Source: Papaver somniferum
Lineage: Eukaryota > Streptophyta > Magnoliopsida > Ranunculales > Papaveraceae
Assembly (NCBI RefSeq): GCF_003573695.1
Contig: NC_039359.1
Location: forward strand, 142,063,112-142,127,111
Direction of reading: 5' to 3'
DNA: 64,000 nucleotides
Part shown: positions 44,060 through 55,217 of the stretch, in pieces
Numbering within the stretch: position 1 is the stretch's first letter
Layout: each line of letters begins with the position of its first letter
Translations under genes and position numbers: made by a program
The notes under the pieces: model-generated
Told to the model about the DNA's origin: nothing
What the model saw: the letters and a program-made list of their open reading frames with translations, nothing else
Database searches by the model: none

Positions 44060-44570
44060 TTTATAAGGTGTTCGGATACCGGAAACAGAAATCAGAGATA
44101 AAAATATGAAAAGCTAACATTTTTGTTTCTAAAAGATGTTCTGAATTTCATATTCAAATGAACTTCTTATTTTTATTATTTTTAGAAGTCACATAGTTAC
44201 TTCTGGATGTGACGCGCTATTACAACAATTTCATTATCTGAAATTTTCGAATTTTTCGCTCGTCATTTAAGACCATTAAACTTGTATAGCGCGTTTGGAT
44301 ACAAATCTGCTTCTCCAGAAGTAGAAGTCAGAAGCAAAATTATTTTGCTTCATGAAAAGCTGATTTTTCTGTTTCTATAAGTCGTTCTGTAAAATTATTA
44401 TCAAACTGACTTCTGATTTTTCGACTTTCATAAGTTAAAAAGCGACTTCTGAGTGTATATCAAATCAAACAACATTAGTCACAAGTTGTTTTTCGACTTT
44501 TGCCCAGAAATCAGTTTTGACAATATTATTTCAGAATAACTTTTAGAAATAGAAAAGTCAAATTTTTAAT
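44060..44570. mobile_element. MITE family with GTTTGGATAC and AGAAGTCAGAAG ends (one or two decayed copies)
   Basis: GCGTTTGGATACAAATCTGC at 44290 followed by CCAGAAGTAGAAGTCAGAAG, and a related block at 44070-44170 (GTTCGGATACCGG..CAGAAATCAGAG), match sequences at 58355-58480 and 59930-61725. Exact ends and target duplications were not resolved. Confidence 0.5.
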
Positions 44571-46748
44571 ATGTAAAATAACTGTGCTTTTAAATTGTGG
44601 AGAAATAGAAACACTTCTTCTGCTAGTGTTCAAAATTTCCCACTTTTGTCCCGGTCAGGATCACTTGGGTTCCACGATAATACATACACACTACTCAAAT
44701 TCCGGTTCTGTTATAACCTTCACTACCTTGCCATTCCAGCAACAAAGAAAACAAACAGATAAACCCTGGAAAGAAAATAAAGTCATTAGCACGTCATGAC
44801 CTTGTTCGTTTGGATAATATCCAACTCCATGAATAAAGCAAAACAACACAGATCTCAAGAAGGTCAAAAAAAGAATAACACCACGCCACATGGCAAAAAC
44901 CAAGCACATGATGGGAGTCATAATATCACAAAACGTGTCACCCGATCTATGACACGTATACGCGTATATTTAAGTCCGATGGTGGGTAATATCACGTGAA
45001 TACATACCAAGTGGCAGCTGAAATCTACAGTTCCTGATTTATGGATCATGATAAGCCCGAAAATAGAGAATAGAAAATTATTTAAATAAATTTAAAGAAT
45101 AAGTTTTTGTCAACTTTTTCCCTGATTTAGAAATGTGTATCGCAAAAAGACGATTTTCTCGTACGGAGGAGTATTTTTGGAGTAGAGTTTAGTTTGTCGT
45201 TTTGTTAGTTACCAGACGGGTTCGTGGGTTCCCATGTGGTTCACCTCCTTCAATGTAGCGGTTTAACCACTTAAACTGATGATATCACGTGACCATTAGA
45301 CGACAAGAATTTATTACTGTTGTTGTCTGAATTGGCAGAAGTAACCTTGAGCGATTAAGGCGATAACTACTTGGGATACGGATAAAACTGTACTGTACTC
45401 ACGGAAAGCTTTTTGATAGTTCCAGAAACACCAGCTGGCTGGAAATTATTACGGTGAGATTTTCTGATTGGATGTTAGACTTAGGGGGCGTTTTTTTTTG
45501 TCATGACCTAGTAAAGCTTAGGATGGAGTAGAGACGACCAATTACGGTAATATATACAGCTAATTCATTTATTGTCGATAATGTCAGTTTTGGAGAAAGT
45601 CGTGGAACAGTAAATTACAAAGTGATGCAAAATATCTCATTAACGGGTTTTTCCATGATCGCTAAAGGCTGATACCACTTCTGCTAGGGACGGGTATCAA
45701 CCCAGGATCCAAAGGCAGGCTTCTTGGCCTTTCTTCAAGCGGTTGCTTATTAAAAAACAAAAATAAATAATGTCTGCTTTACAAAGTCGCTAGCCTGCTA
45801 CAAAGAGTTTCGACCAAAAGAGAGCTAAAAAAAATATTGACCGAACACGAAATGACCCCGAGAGGTTTAGTTGAAAATGTGGCTCACAAAATAGTTAAAC
45901 GAGGTCCAATCCAAACTTTATTATGCTACTACCAACTGCTAAAGTAGTTTGGAGATTATACCGACATGGTTTAAGAATTTAATTAGTAAATTACCATCGT
46001 TTTTAGACCAGTTCTTAATCTTTTCTTTTGTTTAATTAGATTAACATAGACAATAGACAAAGGACGAGGGAATGAGAAATCATTTAAAGTAGAGAACACG
46101 TACAAATTCCGTATGCAAGGTAAGGACCCTTTATGCAGGTGCAACCTCTGTAGATAGTGTCCCGCACTTCCCCTCATCTTTAAATGAAAGGTTGAACGTG
46201 GCGCTATATCTTGTCAAATTCCAAACTAGAATCATTGGTTTGAACTACCCTAAAGCAAGCTAATACCAAGCTACCAGCAAAGCTCAAGGGACTAAGGGAG
46301 ATGAAAGTAATGGTTCTAGGCTCGAATCATTAGTTAACTTACACTTAACAGGTGTTGTGTGGCATGCAACTTAAATGTAGATATTTTGGCTCGTGGAATT
46401 GAAAGATGCTATAGGATAGACACGTTCCTTTTTTCTGTTTGTTTGAGTCGACATAAGTAAAGCAACTTTTCCTCGGCAGAATAGTTGTTGAAACAAGATC
46501 AGAGCTTCTCGGATGGCGGTTGTGTGTGTTTCGTACGTAGCAATACAAATAAGAAATTTTCAAACTTACTTTGTTTTAATTTTTTCTTAAACTTGGGGAG
46601 AAATTTTGTGACCTCCAACACTAGTTCTTTAACTGTTTCTTTGTTTAGATGTAAATGTTATTTTCGGCTTAATTTGAGATTGTATTACATTTGGTGAAAT
46701 ATATTTGAAAGGAAAAAGAAGGAGAAGAAAAGAATTCGATTCAAAGAC
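44571..46748. other. No gene recognised
   Basis: Intergenic sequence. ABRE-like CACGTG occurs in TATCACGTGA near 44990 and 45284. A fragment at 45668-45712 (GGCTGATACCAC...GGGTATCA) resembles the GGGGATACCAG MITE family. Open frames are short and lack domains. Confidence 0.4.
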
Positions 46749-46751
46749 TTA

Positions 46752-47166
46752 GGCTGACTCTAATGATGTCCAAGATTCAAGATTACGCACTATTGAAATG
46801 TCGTTTATAGTGCTACAGTTTCGTTGATTTACAGAGAGTGCTTCGTTTTACTTGAATCCAAGATAGAAGTAATCTAGGCGCGCGGTTTGAAACTGCGTAT
46901 CAAAAAAGCTTCATACGCGGTTCCTAAATGCGTATTGTCACTACTTTATAGAAACTCAATTATCAGTAATATGTACACCGTTGGATTCCTAGTTTTATTG
47001 GAGATCTAATGGTCGATAAATGATGCGCCGTTTCTAACTGCGTGCCGCGCAGTTTCAAACCGCGTATGGACGTAGAATCTTGGATTTCCACTGCGGCTGG
47101 GCGTTGGTTTTTGGTGACGTGGATTCAACAAGAAAGTTGAATCTTGCACCACGATCAGACTCAGTC
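46752..47166. mobile_element. Tourist/PIF-Harbinger-like MITE, 415 bp
   Basis: The left end reads GGCTGACTCTAATGATG, then CAAGATTCAA. The right end reversed reads GACTGAGTCTGATCGTGG, then CAAGATTCAA. TTA flanks both sides (46749-46751, 47167-47169), the PIF-Harbinger target site. Inside, GCGGTTTGAAACTGCG-type sequence occurs in both orientations at about 46878-46930 and 47028-47070. Confidence 0.7.
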
Positions 47167-47169
47167 TTA

Positions 47170-47884
47170 ATGAAATATACTCTAAAGTTAAAATGGTTAC
47201 TTAATAGTAGAAAAAGATCAATTTTTAATCAAGTAAAAACTGATTAGAATGAGTTCGCATTTCATTGGTTTGAGTTTATGTCGTACGTGGAATACATTTT
47301 CTTCCACACACATTTCATTGGATAAATTCTTATACACGTATGTGACAATAACTTAGCCATGGTAAAAGACATTTAAACACACTGATTAAGATCAAGTTAA
47401 CCATTGCTAAAATAATGATCCAGTAATGAGTCAACCCGTGAGTATAAGAAGAACCCTAATTGGAACTGTTCATCTTATTCATAAAACTGAAACATGTTCT
47501 TCCCAAACTGAAACTAATGAATTAATACCATCAACAAATCTAATCAACCAACCATGCATAGATATAATTCACTTTTAATTGCTTCATTCAAATAGTTCAG
47601 AAACTCTTAATTACTTCATTCAAACATGTTCTTCATTCAAATAGTTCAGAAAGTTCAGATATAATCCACTTTTAATTACTTCATTCACTCTTAATTACTC
47701 TTAATAAGTGACTGTGGTTTTGTCTCTCTCCTCTACACGTTTTCTCCAAAAAGTTCAGAAACTTCTTTCTTCTCTATTTTCTTCATCGTTTTAGATCTTG
47801 TTCTCTCCGGATTTGATCTGATATTTCATACCTTTCAGGCATATTAAGGTTTGTTTTCTTAGTTTGTATAGTTTCCCCTGGCTT
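47170..47884. other. No gene recognised
   Basis: Short degenerate duplications around 47575-47705 (ACTTTTAATTNCTTCATTCA, CAAATAGTTCAGAAA). Otherwise nothing identified before the LINE. Confidence 0.4.
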
Positions 47885-48014
47885 AAATCATTCTTATCTT
47901 GCGCTTGCACCTAAAGTCAAAAACCCTTCAAACCCCGGTGACTATAGACATATTGCTCTTTGCAACGTCCTTTACAAAGTAGTCACTAAAATTATCAATA
48001 CTAGAACAAAACTA

Positions 48015-48270
48015 GTGATAAAAAACCAAGGTGACCAAACTCGTGATACAAAAACCCCACTCAAATGTTGGGAACCATTAAAACTCCATCTTAAACAAAA
48101 TCGATACAAAAACCCCATCAAAACAAAATTGATACAAAAACCCCAATTTTCAAATTTTGGTTTCATCAAAATTTATATTGGTTTCATCAAATTTTTTGGG
48201 GTTTTTGTGTTACTTTTGTTTTGATGGATTTTTTGTGGATGGATAGTGACACCTTTGGGGTTATAACTCG
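48015..48270. mobile_element. Small TIR element inserted in the LINE RT
   Basis: It lies between RT blocks that should be contiguous. GATACAAAAACCCC is repeated three times on the left half, and GGGGTTTTTGTGTTAC mirrors it on the right. The ends (GTGATAAAAAACCAAGGTGA; reversed right GTTATAACCCCAAAGGTGTC) look like weak inverted termini. Exact edges are uncertain. Confidence 0.5.
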
Positions 48271-49144
48271 CGGACCGAGACTAGAATCAACCCTTTTCTA
48301 AACAACTTGATTGACAGTCAGCATTCATTCCCAGTAGACAGATCCTAGACAACATAGTGATTGTTAAATAATTGTCTCACTCCGTGAACAATTTCACTTC
48401 TGTTATTGGTTTATTTTCCCACAAGTTAGACATGAGTAAAGTATGCGATAGGGTTGACTGGAATATTCTCGGTCATGCTCTACATTGTTTTGGTATTCTT
48501 GGCAATACTCATAAGTTGATAATGAGTTGCGTAGCCTCTGCAACCTTCTTTGTATTGATAAATAGTCATCCTGAAGGATTTTTTGCTGGTGAAAGAGGTA
48601 TAAGGAAGGGATGCCCCCTTTCTCCATATTTATTCATTATTTTCTCACATAGCCTTTTGAGTCTCATGCATAGCATGGAAAAACAAGGTTTGTGTGCAGT
48701 TTACAAGCTCAACAGATGGGCTCCCTCAGAGACTCACTATGTTTGCGGTTGATGTAATGTTGTATGGTACCCTTACCAATAACATAATTGGAGCTGTGCA
48801 AAAAAATCTCCAACAATATTAAATCATTTTTGGCCAACAAGCGAACTACAATAAAAAAAATTATCCGTTTTAGCAAGAATGTGTCACAAGAGAGACAATC
48901 TGAGATACAAGCTACTTTAGGAGTTTGAAAAATGGGAAGTAATGAGAAGTACCTAGGAGTAAAGATTCTGCAACATGGGAACAACTGCTCATCCTACAAC
49001 TACTTGATAGAGAAGATGGAGAATAAATTACCGGGTTGGAAAAGACATAATACGAGTCATGTAGGAATGATTAATCTTATCTAGTCAATTCTTGCTCTGA
49101 TTCCTATCTACTACACGGTTGTCGCGTTGCTCCCCAAAATTGTC

Positions 49145-50094
49145 TGTGAACACGTAAATCACGAAGGCATCTATATGTTCACAAACAATGTTCGCATTCT
49201 ATACACATGCTCGCACTGATGAGACGATTGTATTTATTCCTTGGCTCAAAACCTTCGGGTTTATCATTGCCTCGTCTAATATCATCACCAGAGGCGTTCA
49301 CATAGAGGAAGATAAAGAAAACGAAGTGTAAAAGTAATACTCGTGGAGTATGAACTGGATGTAAAGTGATGAAATGTAAATAAGACTGGGATTTACGTGG
49401 TTCAGCACTAAGGCCTACATCCACGGGGTTGTCGTTTTCACTATGCATTTGATGATTACAGAGGTAGTCGAATGACTTTGGAGTTTACATAGGTCTGATT
49501 TTAAAAGGTAAACTTACACTAACAATTCTTCTCTCTCGACTTCTCTCTAAACCTCCCTCTCTTTTTCGATTCCCTCTCTCTTGGTGGAGAGGGGGTATTT
49601 ATAGGGTTAGAGTGTGGGACCCGTTTCTGAGAGCCGTTGGAACCTTATCTTCTTGTGCTTTGTGTCCATCACGCAGAGGTCTTCGTTCATTGCTTGATCA
49701 CGCAGAGTCATCCTCGTTCGTTCCACGGGTTGATCGACACGTACACTGCTCAGAGTGTTTAATGCGGGTAGTTGAGACGCATGCTCGTGTCAGACAAGTG
49801 TCTTCTGCCCCTGTCACGTCCATGTCAGTCAACCTTCTCTTCACCGTTGATCTTGGCTTCTTTTGGGGATGAGATAAAGCAACTCTTCGGGAGTTATTTG
49901 GTGCTCCGCAGTACACCGTGCTTTTGGTACATCCTTTAATTTCTGCCCTTGGATTTGTTCGGGCGAAGATCCAACGTCGACGGGATGGGCTTCTTGGCTG
50001 TGGGCGTGTGTCATCATGTTTTGATGACTTGGTCCGCATGCTCTCCACGTGTCTTCTCACATGCACGTGTTTGATGATGAAATATGTACACACA
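49145..50094 (-). repeat. Solo LTR, 950 bp, related to the gypsy LTR
   Basis: It begins TGTGAACACGTAAATC and ends AATATGTACACACA. Exact TTGTC duplications flank it (49140-49144, 50095-50099), and LINE sequence continues on both sides. It shares CTCAAAACCTTCGGGTTTAT, TTTACGTGGTTCAGCACTAA and GTGTCAGACAAGTGTCTTCT with the 857 bp LTR. The minus-strand TATA box (CCTATAAATACCCCC, 49594-49604) is conserved. The plus-strand TTATATACA of that LTR is not. Orientation is inferred from the gypsy element. Confidence 0.85.
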
Positions 50095-51640
50095 TTGTCA
50101 TCAGGAAGATGAATCAGATAATAAGAAATTTTTGGTGGGTCATGCTAAGGAGAAAAGAAAGATGCACTTTATAAGCTGGGATTGGTTTACTATTCCAGAG
50201 GAGAAGGATGTGCTAGGATTAAAATCATTGGAAGAGCCGAACCAAGCTTTAATCGCCAAATTAGCATGGCGTTTCTTGCAGAATCCAGAGGCAACATGGT
50301 GTAACATTGTGAGCTAAGTACATGAGGGATGTGATGTCTCATTTTGGGCTGCCAAAAAACCACAAAAATGTTGTTCTACATGGTCTGCTATGCTGAGTAT
50401 TAGAGAACGTTGGAAAGAAGGTTGTTCATGGCTTATCGACAATGGTGCAGAGATCAGAGTTTGGAATGATCCATGACTGTCGGGTTTAACAGGGTTCACA
50501 CCTAATTTCACCAGGCTAGGAAACCAAAACTTCATGCATGTGAGAGAGTTAATGAATTCCGAGAGTACAACTTGGAATGGAGATTTAGTGAGACAAATTT
50601 TTACTCACTATGAAGCGCAACAAATTCTGAGTATCTACATCAAAAGGGGTGGGTTAGATAAACTTATATGACTTCTTCGTTCAATCTTATCAAAAACGCA
50701 TTCATGCCAATACTGGTGAGTCATCTTTGCTAAACAATACCTCATTTCCTTGGAAAAAGTTTTGTGCTATCAAGAAACTTGCACCTAAGATACATTGCTT
50801 CACTTGGAGAGTCATACATGGTGCTATTGGTGCTTCAAGTAAAGTTGGTTGAATCATATAAGAGGTACCAAATGAATGTCCTCTGTGTGGGATAGAGACA
50901 TATCTATCAATCATTTGTTTATATAGTGCCATGTCTCGCGGGCTAGACTGTTCGTCAGTCCTCTTAGTTTGAGATTTCCGAGCACTAGTGCTGTCACAAT
51001 TAAAGACAACAACTACACCTTCAATTTGGGAGTTTGTTTTATGTGGGCTATATGGAGAGGAAGAAATGATCTGGTGTTTGAGAAAAAACCTGTCATCATT
51101 CAGTCTATCATTGTTCATGGAATGCACTGGTTCAATACGTTCTTTTATCATAATGAAGGAGATGAGACATTTGCTCCTCCTCCCAACCAGCTGAACTTAG
51201 TAACAAACAAGAACCAACAATGGTGTCCTGCACCTGCAAATGTCATCAAAATCAATGTAGATTTAACTTGGAAGAGTACTGCTGTTGCGGTAAGAAACAA
51301 CTTGGAAAATTCATTTGTGCGCAGTCTGATGATGTTGATCGTCAAAGCCCATAAACTGCTGAAGCTTCTAGTTTCTTAATGGCCATCAAAATTGCAGTAG
51401 AACCGAGACAAACCAAGGTGATAATTAAAGGAGATGCTCAGAAAGTGGTCCAAGCCATAAACCTAAATGGTATTCTAGGAAAGATCCCTTGGACACTGAT
51501 TCAATGTATTGACCAGATCAAGCAAGTTGCTGCTCAACTAGAAAATGTGAAATTTTTATACATTCCGCGAGAGGCAAATGAAGTTGCCCATATTCTCGCT
51601 GCTTTTGCTTTTAAGCATAATATTCACTAGTGATGGATAT

Positions 51641-52299
51641 CTTCCCAACCTTCTTACATATCTTCCTGTTTGTCTTTGGAAGAACGTGTTATTTCTGTAA
51701 CGTAAGTTGTTTGTTTGTCTTGGATGTTGTTCCTGCACCCTCGGATCAATTTTTATTTATTTATTTTATGGTCTTATTTCTAATTTTTGGATCGGTCTGA
51801 TGACTTATCTATGCTATCATATAATAATCTTAATGGTATTTTCTGATGGTGTTGTTGCATTATTATCAACTATGTTAGGAAAGAAGACGATTTAATTCGG
51901 TCAATCAGACCGATATTGATCACTATGATATCCATTTGAGCATAGTACTTCTGTTTGACGAATCTCTTTGACACATACAATGTGAATGATGAAGATTCAA
52001 AAGATCAAAAAACAAAATGGAATAAAACCATTATCAAAATGTTAATTTTTTCAACGAAAATTATTTTTTTATTGCAATTTCCGTTTTTTCGAAATTTGTC
52101 AGTTTAATGCTAATAATACGGTTTCATTTTTTTATGTAATTAAAATTTCACACGGATAAAGTTACGGGACATCTCCTCTTCCTTAAAAGGGAAAAGACAT
52201 AATTTTTGGAGTTTTTATTTTTTATTAAAGAAAATGACAAATTTTGTTACAAAAATTCGAGCACTGATATCTCACTGAAATAAAATCATATCTGGATAA
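51641..52299. other. LINE 3' flank and AT-rich sequence, no gene
   Basis: TTGTTTGTTTGTCTTGG-type sequence at 51660-51720 fits a LINE 3' region. Nothing else was recognised. Confidence 0.4.
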
Positions 52300-52790
52300 A
52301 GATTAACACGGACGGGCTGGTCAGGGATCATCCTGATTTTGCAGGTGCAGGTTTCATTTGCAGGGATTCTAAGACACAAACTGTGATGGCTTCAGCACAA
52401 CCTTTAGGAATTACGACTGCCTTGACAACGGAAACATGGGCTCTGCTTTTGGCATCCAACACAACAACAGAAAGGCAATGGCTACCAACAGAAGTACAAA
52501 GAACAAATTACGACCGATTCCGCAAGCTGCTTTTCGCCTCTCCCACATCTCCTCCTTGGGACATTTCAGGGATGATCGATGAAATAAAGAACAAATTACG
52601 ACCGATTCCGCAAGCTGCTATCCAACATAAGTACAAAGAAGGAAATTAGGCAGTAGATGGTTTGGTCAATCATGCGACGCATTGAAGTCAAATAGGAAGT
52701 TTCTCAACCAAAATTTGGAACTAGACAATCCCAAATTTTATTAGTCAAATTATTTTCCATGACATAGTGGGTACGGCATATGCCCATGAG
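52300..52790 (+). pseudogene. LINE RNase H remnant
   Basis: In shifting frames it reads HPDFAGAGFICRDSKTQTVM, then LGITTALTTETWALLLASNT, the plant RNase H-like domain at the LINE ORF2 end. It finishes with PIPQAAIQHKYKEGN and a decayed C-terminus to about 52790. A segment AAGAACAAATTACGACCGAT continuing to AAGCTGCT occurs twice (about 52498 and 52585), an 87 bp duplication not expected in the domain. Confidence 0.7.
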
Positions 52791-53374
52791 AAACTGTAAC
52801 TTAATTTTATATTAATAAATGCGTGTTTCAAAAAATAAACTGTAACTTAATCTAGGATAGGATTACGAAAATCATACTACTAGCTTAACTGCTTAATCAC
52901 TACAAACAGTATTGCATTTAAGGGCTCAGAGCGACTGCAATGGTACGACTAAACTCAAAGATCAAAGACCAAAAAAAAAGATTAAATATGAGTTTAATCT
53001 GTATTGTGACGTTATGGGGAGAAGACCAAATTTGGTCGCGCGTAAAACAATTTTACGCATGAAGACGGGCGGAAGTATTAGTTACGTTTCATTTCTGCGC
53101 GGAATTATAAATTACGTTTCAAACGGGCGTAAATATAAATCACGTCTGTTATCGAGCGTAAATATAAATTACGTTTCGTATGGGGCGGAATCTTAAATTC
53201 CGCCCGTTGATCAGACGGATTTCAAATGACCGCTCGAAGAAACGTAAAAATAAATTCCGCCCGAGTTAAACACGGTCACACAGCACGTGTGAGATCAGAC
53301 GGGCGAACATCTGGTGTCCGCGTGATGAATTGTACGGACCGACATCTGCTGAAGCATCATCTGGTGAAGCAGCT

Positions 53375-54095
53375 GGTGTTACTTTATCATTATTACCAGA
53401 TGTGAAGCATCATTAACGACCTAAGCTCAAAGCAGCTTTAACATCTAACCTCCATGCAAAACCACCACCACTGTCGTTCATTTTCCAAACATCACAAGGT
53501 ACAATCAACGAGTGCCTCTCCTTCTTACACGTATACTGTAATCTAACCCTACAAACAAACCCTTCACATCTCGACGGTAAAGATTCGTTATCTTTCGTTA
53601 CCAACCACACCATTTCCGGTCTCTGTTCTCCGCCATAACCGAACCCATCTTGATTCACTAGTTTTCTGTACGCTTCGTTGGTCCATCTCACTCTATTCAA
53701 ACTGTCAGATATGAATCCAGGACACGCGTCTTTCTCTAGATTAATCTTTTTTTCTTCGTCAGTTCTTCCTAAAAACCCTAACCCTATCTCTTGATCACCG
53801 AATGTTTCAGTTATACACTTCACAGTTACACATGATCCTACTGGTCTTACTGGCTGTGGAATCACAACCGTCCGATCTGTTGATGATGATGATGTTGATG
53901 TTGATAGTGCAGCAGAACCACCACCTGATCCGCCCGACCCTCCACTACTAGCTGGACTACTGCCGTTTTGGCTCCATGTTGCAGCAGGTACATAACTAGT
54001 CAGATGACTCAACGGTAGAAGTGATGATGGTGAAGATGATGCTTCACCGGTGGGTTTCTCTGGTAATAATGATAAAGTAACAACAGCTCATTGTA
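53375..54095. repeat. Inverted repeat flanking the captured gene piece
   Basis: GTTACTTTATCATTATTACC and nearby AGCATCAT occur on the plus strand at about 53379-53410. The same sequence occurs on the minus strand at about 54055-54090, where it is part of the captured open frame. So a piece of the captured gene's upstream end has been copied in inverted orientation to the other side. Confidence 0.7.
53413..54088 (-). pseudogene. Captured 3' part of a DUF7950-like gene
   Basis: The minus strand is open from 54088 to the stop at 53413, with the first Met at 54012 (199 codons). After a Ser/Gly-rich stretch comes a globular domain: CVTVKCITETF, DACPGFISDSLNRVRWTNEA, LIVPCDVWKMND and FAWRLDVKAALSLGR at the very C-terminus. 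I associate this pattern with plant DUF7950 proteins of unknown function. The frame is undamaged over 225 codons and ends where the family normally ends, but no start of the host gene, promoter or upstream exon is present. It is inside transposon ends. It may still be transcribed. Confidence 0.65.
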
Positions 54096-54470
54096 CGGAA
54101 TTTTGGTGTCCGCCCCAGAGAGGCGGAATTTTGGTGTCCGCCTGGCAACGCGCGGAATTCTGTTGTCCGTCTCATCAGGCGTAAATTTATGTTACGCCCG
54201 CAACAAACGTAAATTTAAATTCCGCCCCACCAACATACGTAAATTTGGTTTACGCCCGTTAACAAACGCAATTTAAGTTTACGTCTGACAACAAACGGAT
54301 TTTAAATTTACGCCCGACTATATTAGGATTTGGGATTTGGTCGCGACTAAATATGGTCTGGGTTTTGATCGTGGGCTGGGTTTTGATCTTTACTCCGTCC
54401 CGCTGCGTTAGAAAATCAACCCAAATTTTTAGTCTTCCTCGCCCACTGTGGATGCTCTCATAGACCAAAG

Positions 54471-55000
54471 ATACATTGACCCGAGCATTTAACAGTCTTG
54501 TACCTTTCCAAAACATCCAAAGTTCACAACGATCCAATTCCCCAAAGCAAAACGCAAATCAGAATTCAGAAACTAAGCCGCTAACTAAACCGTTACTTTT
54601 CAACTAAAACAAAAATTCAAAATCACCAATCACACTTAAAACCGTCATTTTACACTACCCCAAGAATAAAGTTAGTAGCAATGACGTGCACCGTCATTTT
54701 CGCTGTACCCCCTCACCCCCATGTTCTGAACCGCCAGGTGTTGGGTAAATTATTCTTCATCTCCTTTTACCACATCTCACCATCCCTCTACGTGTCACAA
54801 TCACAGAGATCCAGTGTTATGCAGACCTACCTCCACATGTCTGCCACAAATATCTTCTCCATCCACCTGTCCCCTCAAATTTCCCGCCAAAACTCAATAT
54901 CTCATGAGAATTTCAAATTCTCATCTTCACCGCCTCTAAGAAAAAACAAACCGCAGCACAGTATACTAGAGGTGTCTAGGATGTAGCAGAAGGTACTGTT
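54471..55000. other. Upstream region of the TZF gene
   Basis: No gene was recognised. A pyrimidine- and A-rich stretch with CCTCACCCCC near 54710 and CACGTGTC-like ACGTGTCAC near 54790. Confidence 0.4.
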
Positions 55001-55002
55001 TT

Positions 55003-55058
55003 AACCTAACCATGGTTAAATAACCTAACCATGGTTAAATAAACTAACCATAATTAGT
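55003..55058 (+). promoter_or_regulatory. Tandem palindromic AACCTAACCATGGTTAAAT repeat in the TZF promoter
   Basis: Two exact 19 bp copies (55003-55021, 55022-55040) and a third degraded one (to 55058). Each contains the palindrome TTAACCATGGTTAA-like core and ACCTAACC, which resembles MYB-bound AC elements. The repeat sits about 160-215 bp before the ATG and just upstream of the TATA box. Confidence 0.6.
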
Positions 55059-55080
55059 TAATTTAACTTCACCTCCTCCC

Positions 55081-55087
55081 TTTATAT
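55081..55087 (+). promoter_or_regulatory. Probable TATA box of the TZF gene
   Basis: TTTATAT within CTCCCTTTATATTCATC, about 130 bp before the start codon. This would leave a leader of roughly 100 bp. Confidence 0.5.
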
Positions 55088-55217
55088 TCATCACAACTTC
55101 GTAGTTTCAGTTTGATGTGTTGTGTCTGTCTGTAAAATCAAAACCCTAAATTTCTACACAGATAAACCTAGAAAAAACAAGAAAAACTAGCACTTTCTTC
55201 TTATTAGATAGAGAAAA

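Larger units (their letters stand above)
47885..51640 (+). pseudogene. LINE ORF2 (RT to RNase H), split by two insertions
   Basis: RT starts with NPSNPGDYRHIALCNVLYKV at about 47925. It resumes after a small insertion: KVCDRVDWNILGHAL, VLINSHPEGFFAGERGIRKG and CPLSPYLFIIF (48430-48660). The FADD equivalent reads MFAVDVMLYG near 48745. A KYLGVKI block lies at about 48945. After the solo LTR it continues with KEKRKMHFISWDWFTIPEEK (from 50140), GLKSLEEPNQALIAKLAWRF, a zf-RVT region (50740-50930) and a terminal RNase H (51379-51630: INLNGI, FLYIPREANEVAHILAAFA). The frame changes many times. The 5' end (endonuclease, ORF1) is missing. Confidence 0.82.
52925..54470. mobile_element. TIR transposon enclosing a host gene fragment
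   Basis: The outer ends are weakly inverted: CAGAGCGACTGCAATGG at about 52927, and GAGAGCATCCACAGTGG reading in from about 54460, 11 of 17 positions. Inside each end lies a 250-400 bp array of GGGCGTAAATNTAAATTACG / CCGCCC-type motifs (53025-53270 and 54095-54330). Between them sits a captured gene piece. No transposase or clear target duplication was found, so the superfamily is unknown and the edges are approximate. Confidence 0.6.

Noticed and set aside
53413..54012. 199-codon DUF7950-like frame as a normal host gene
   Set aside because: It starts within a captured segment, lacks the N-terminal part and promoter, and is enclosed by transposon motif arrays. Kept as a captured fragment.
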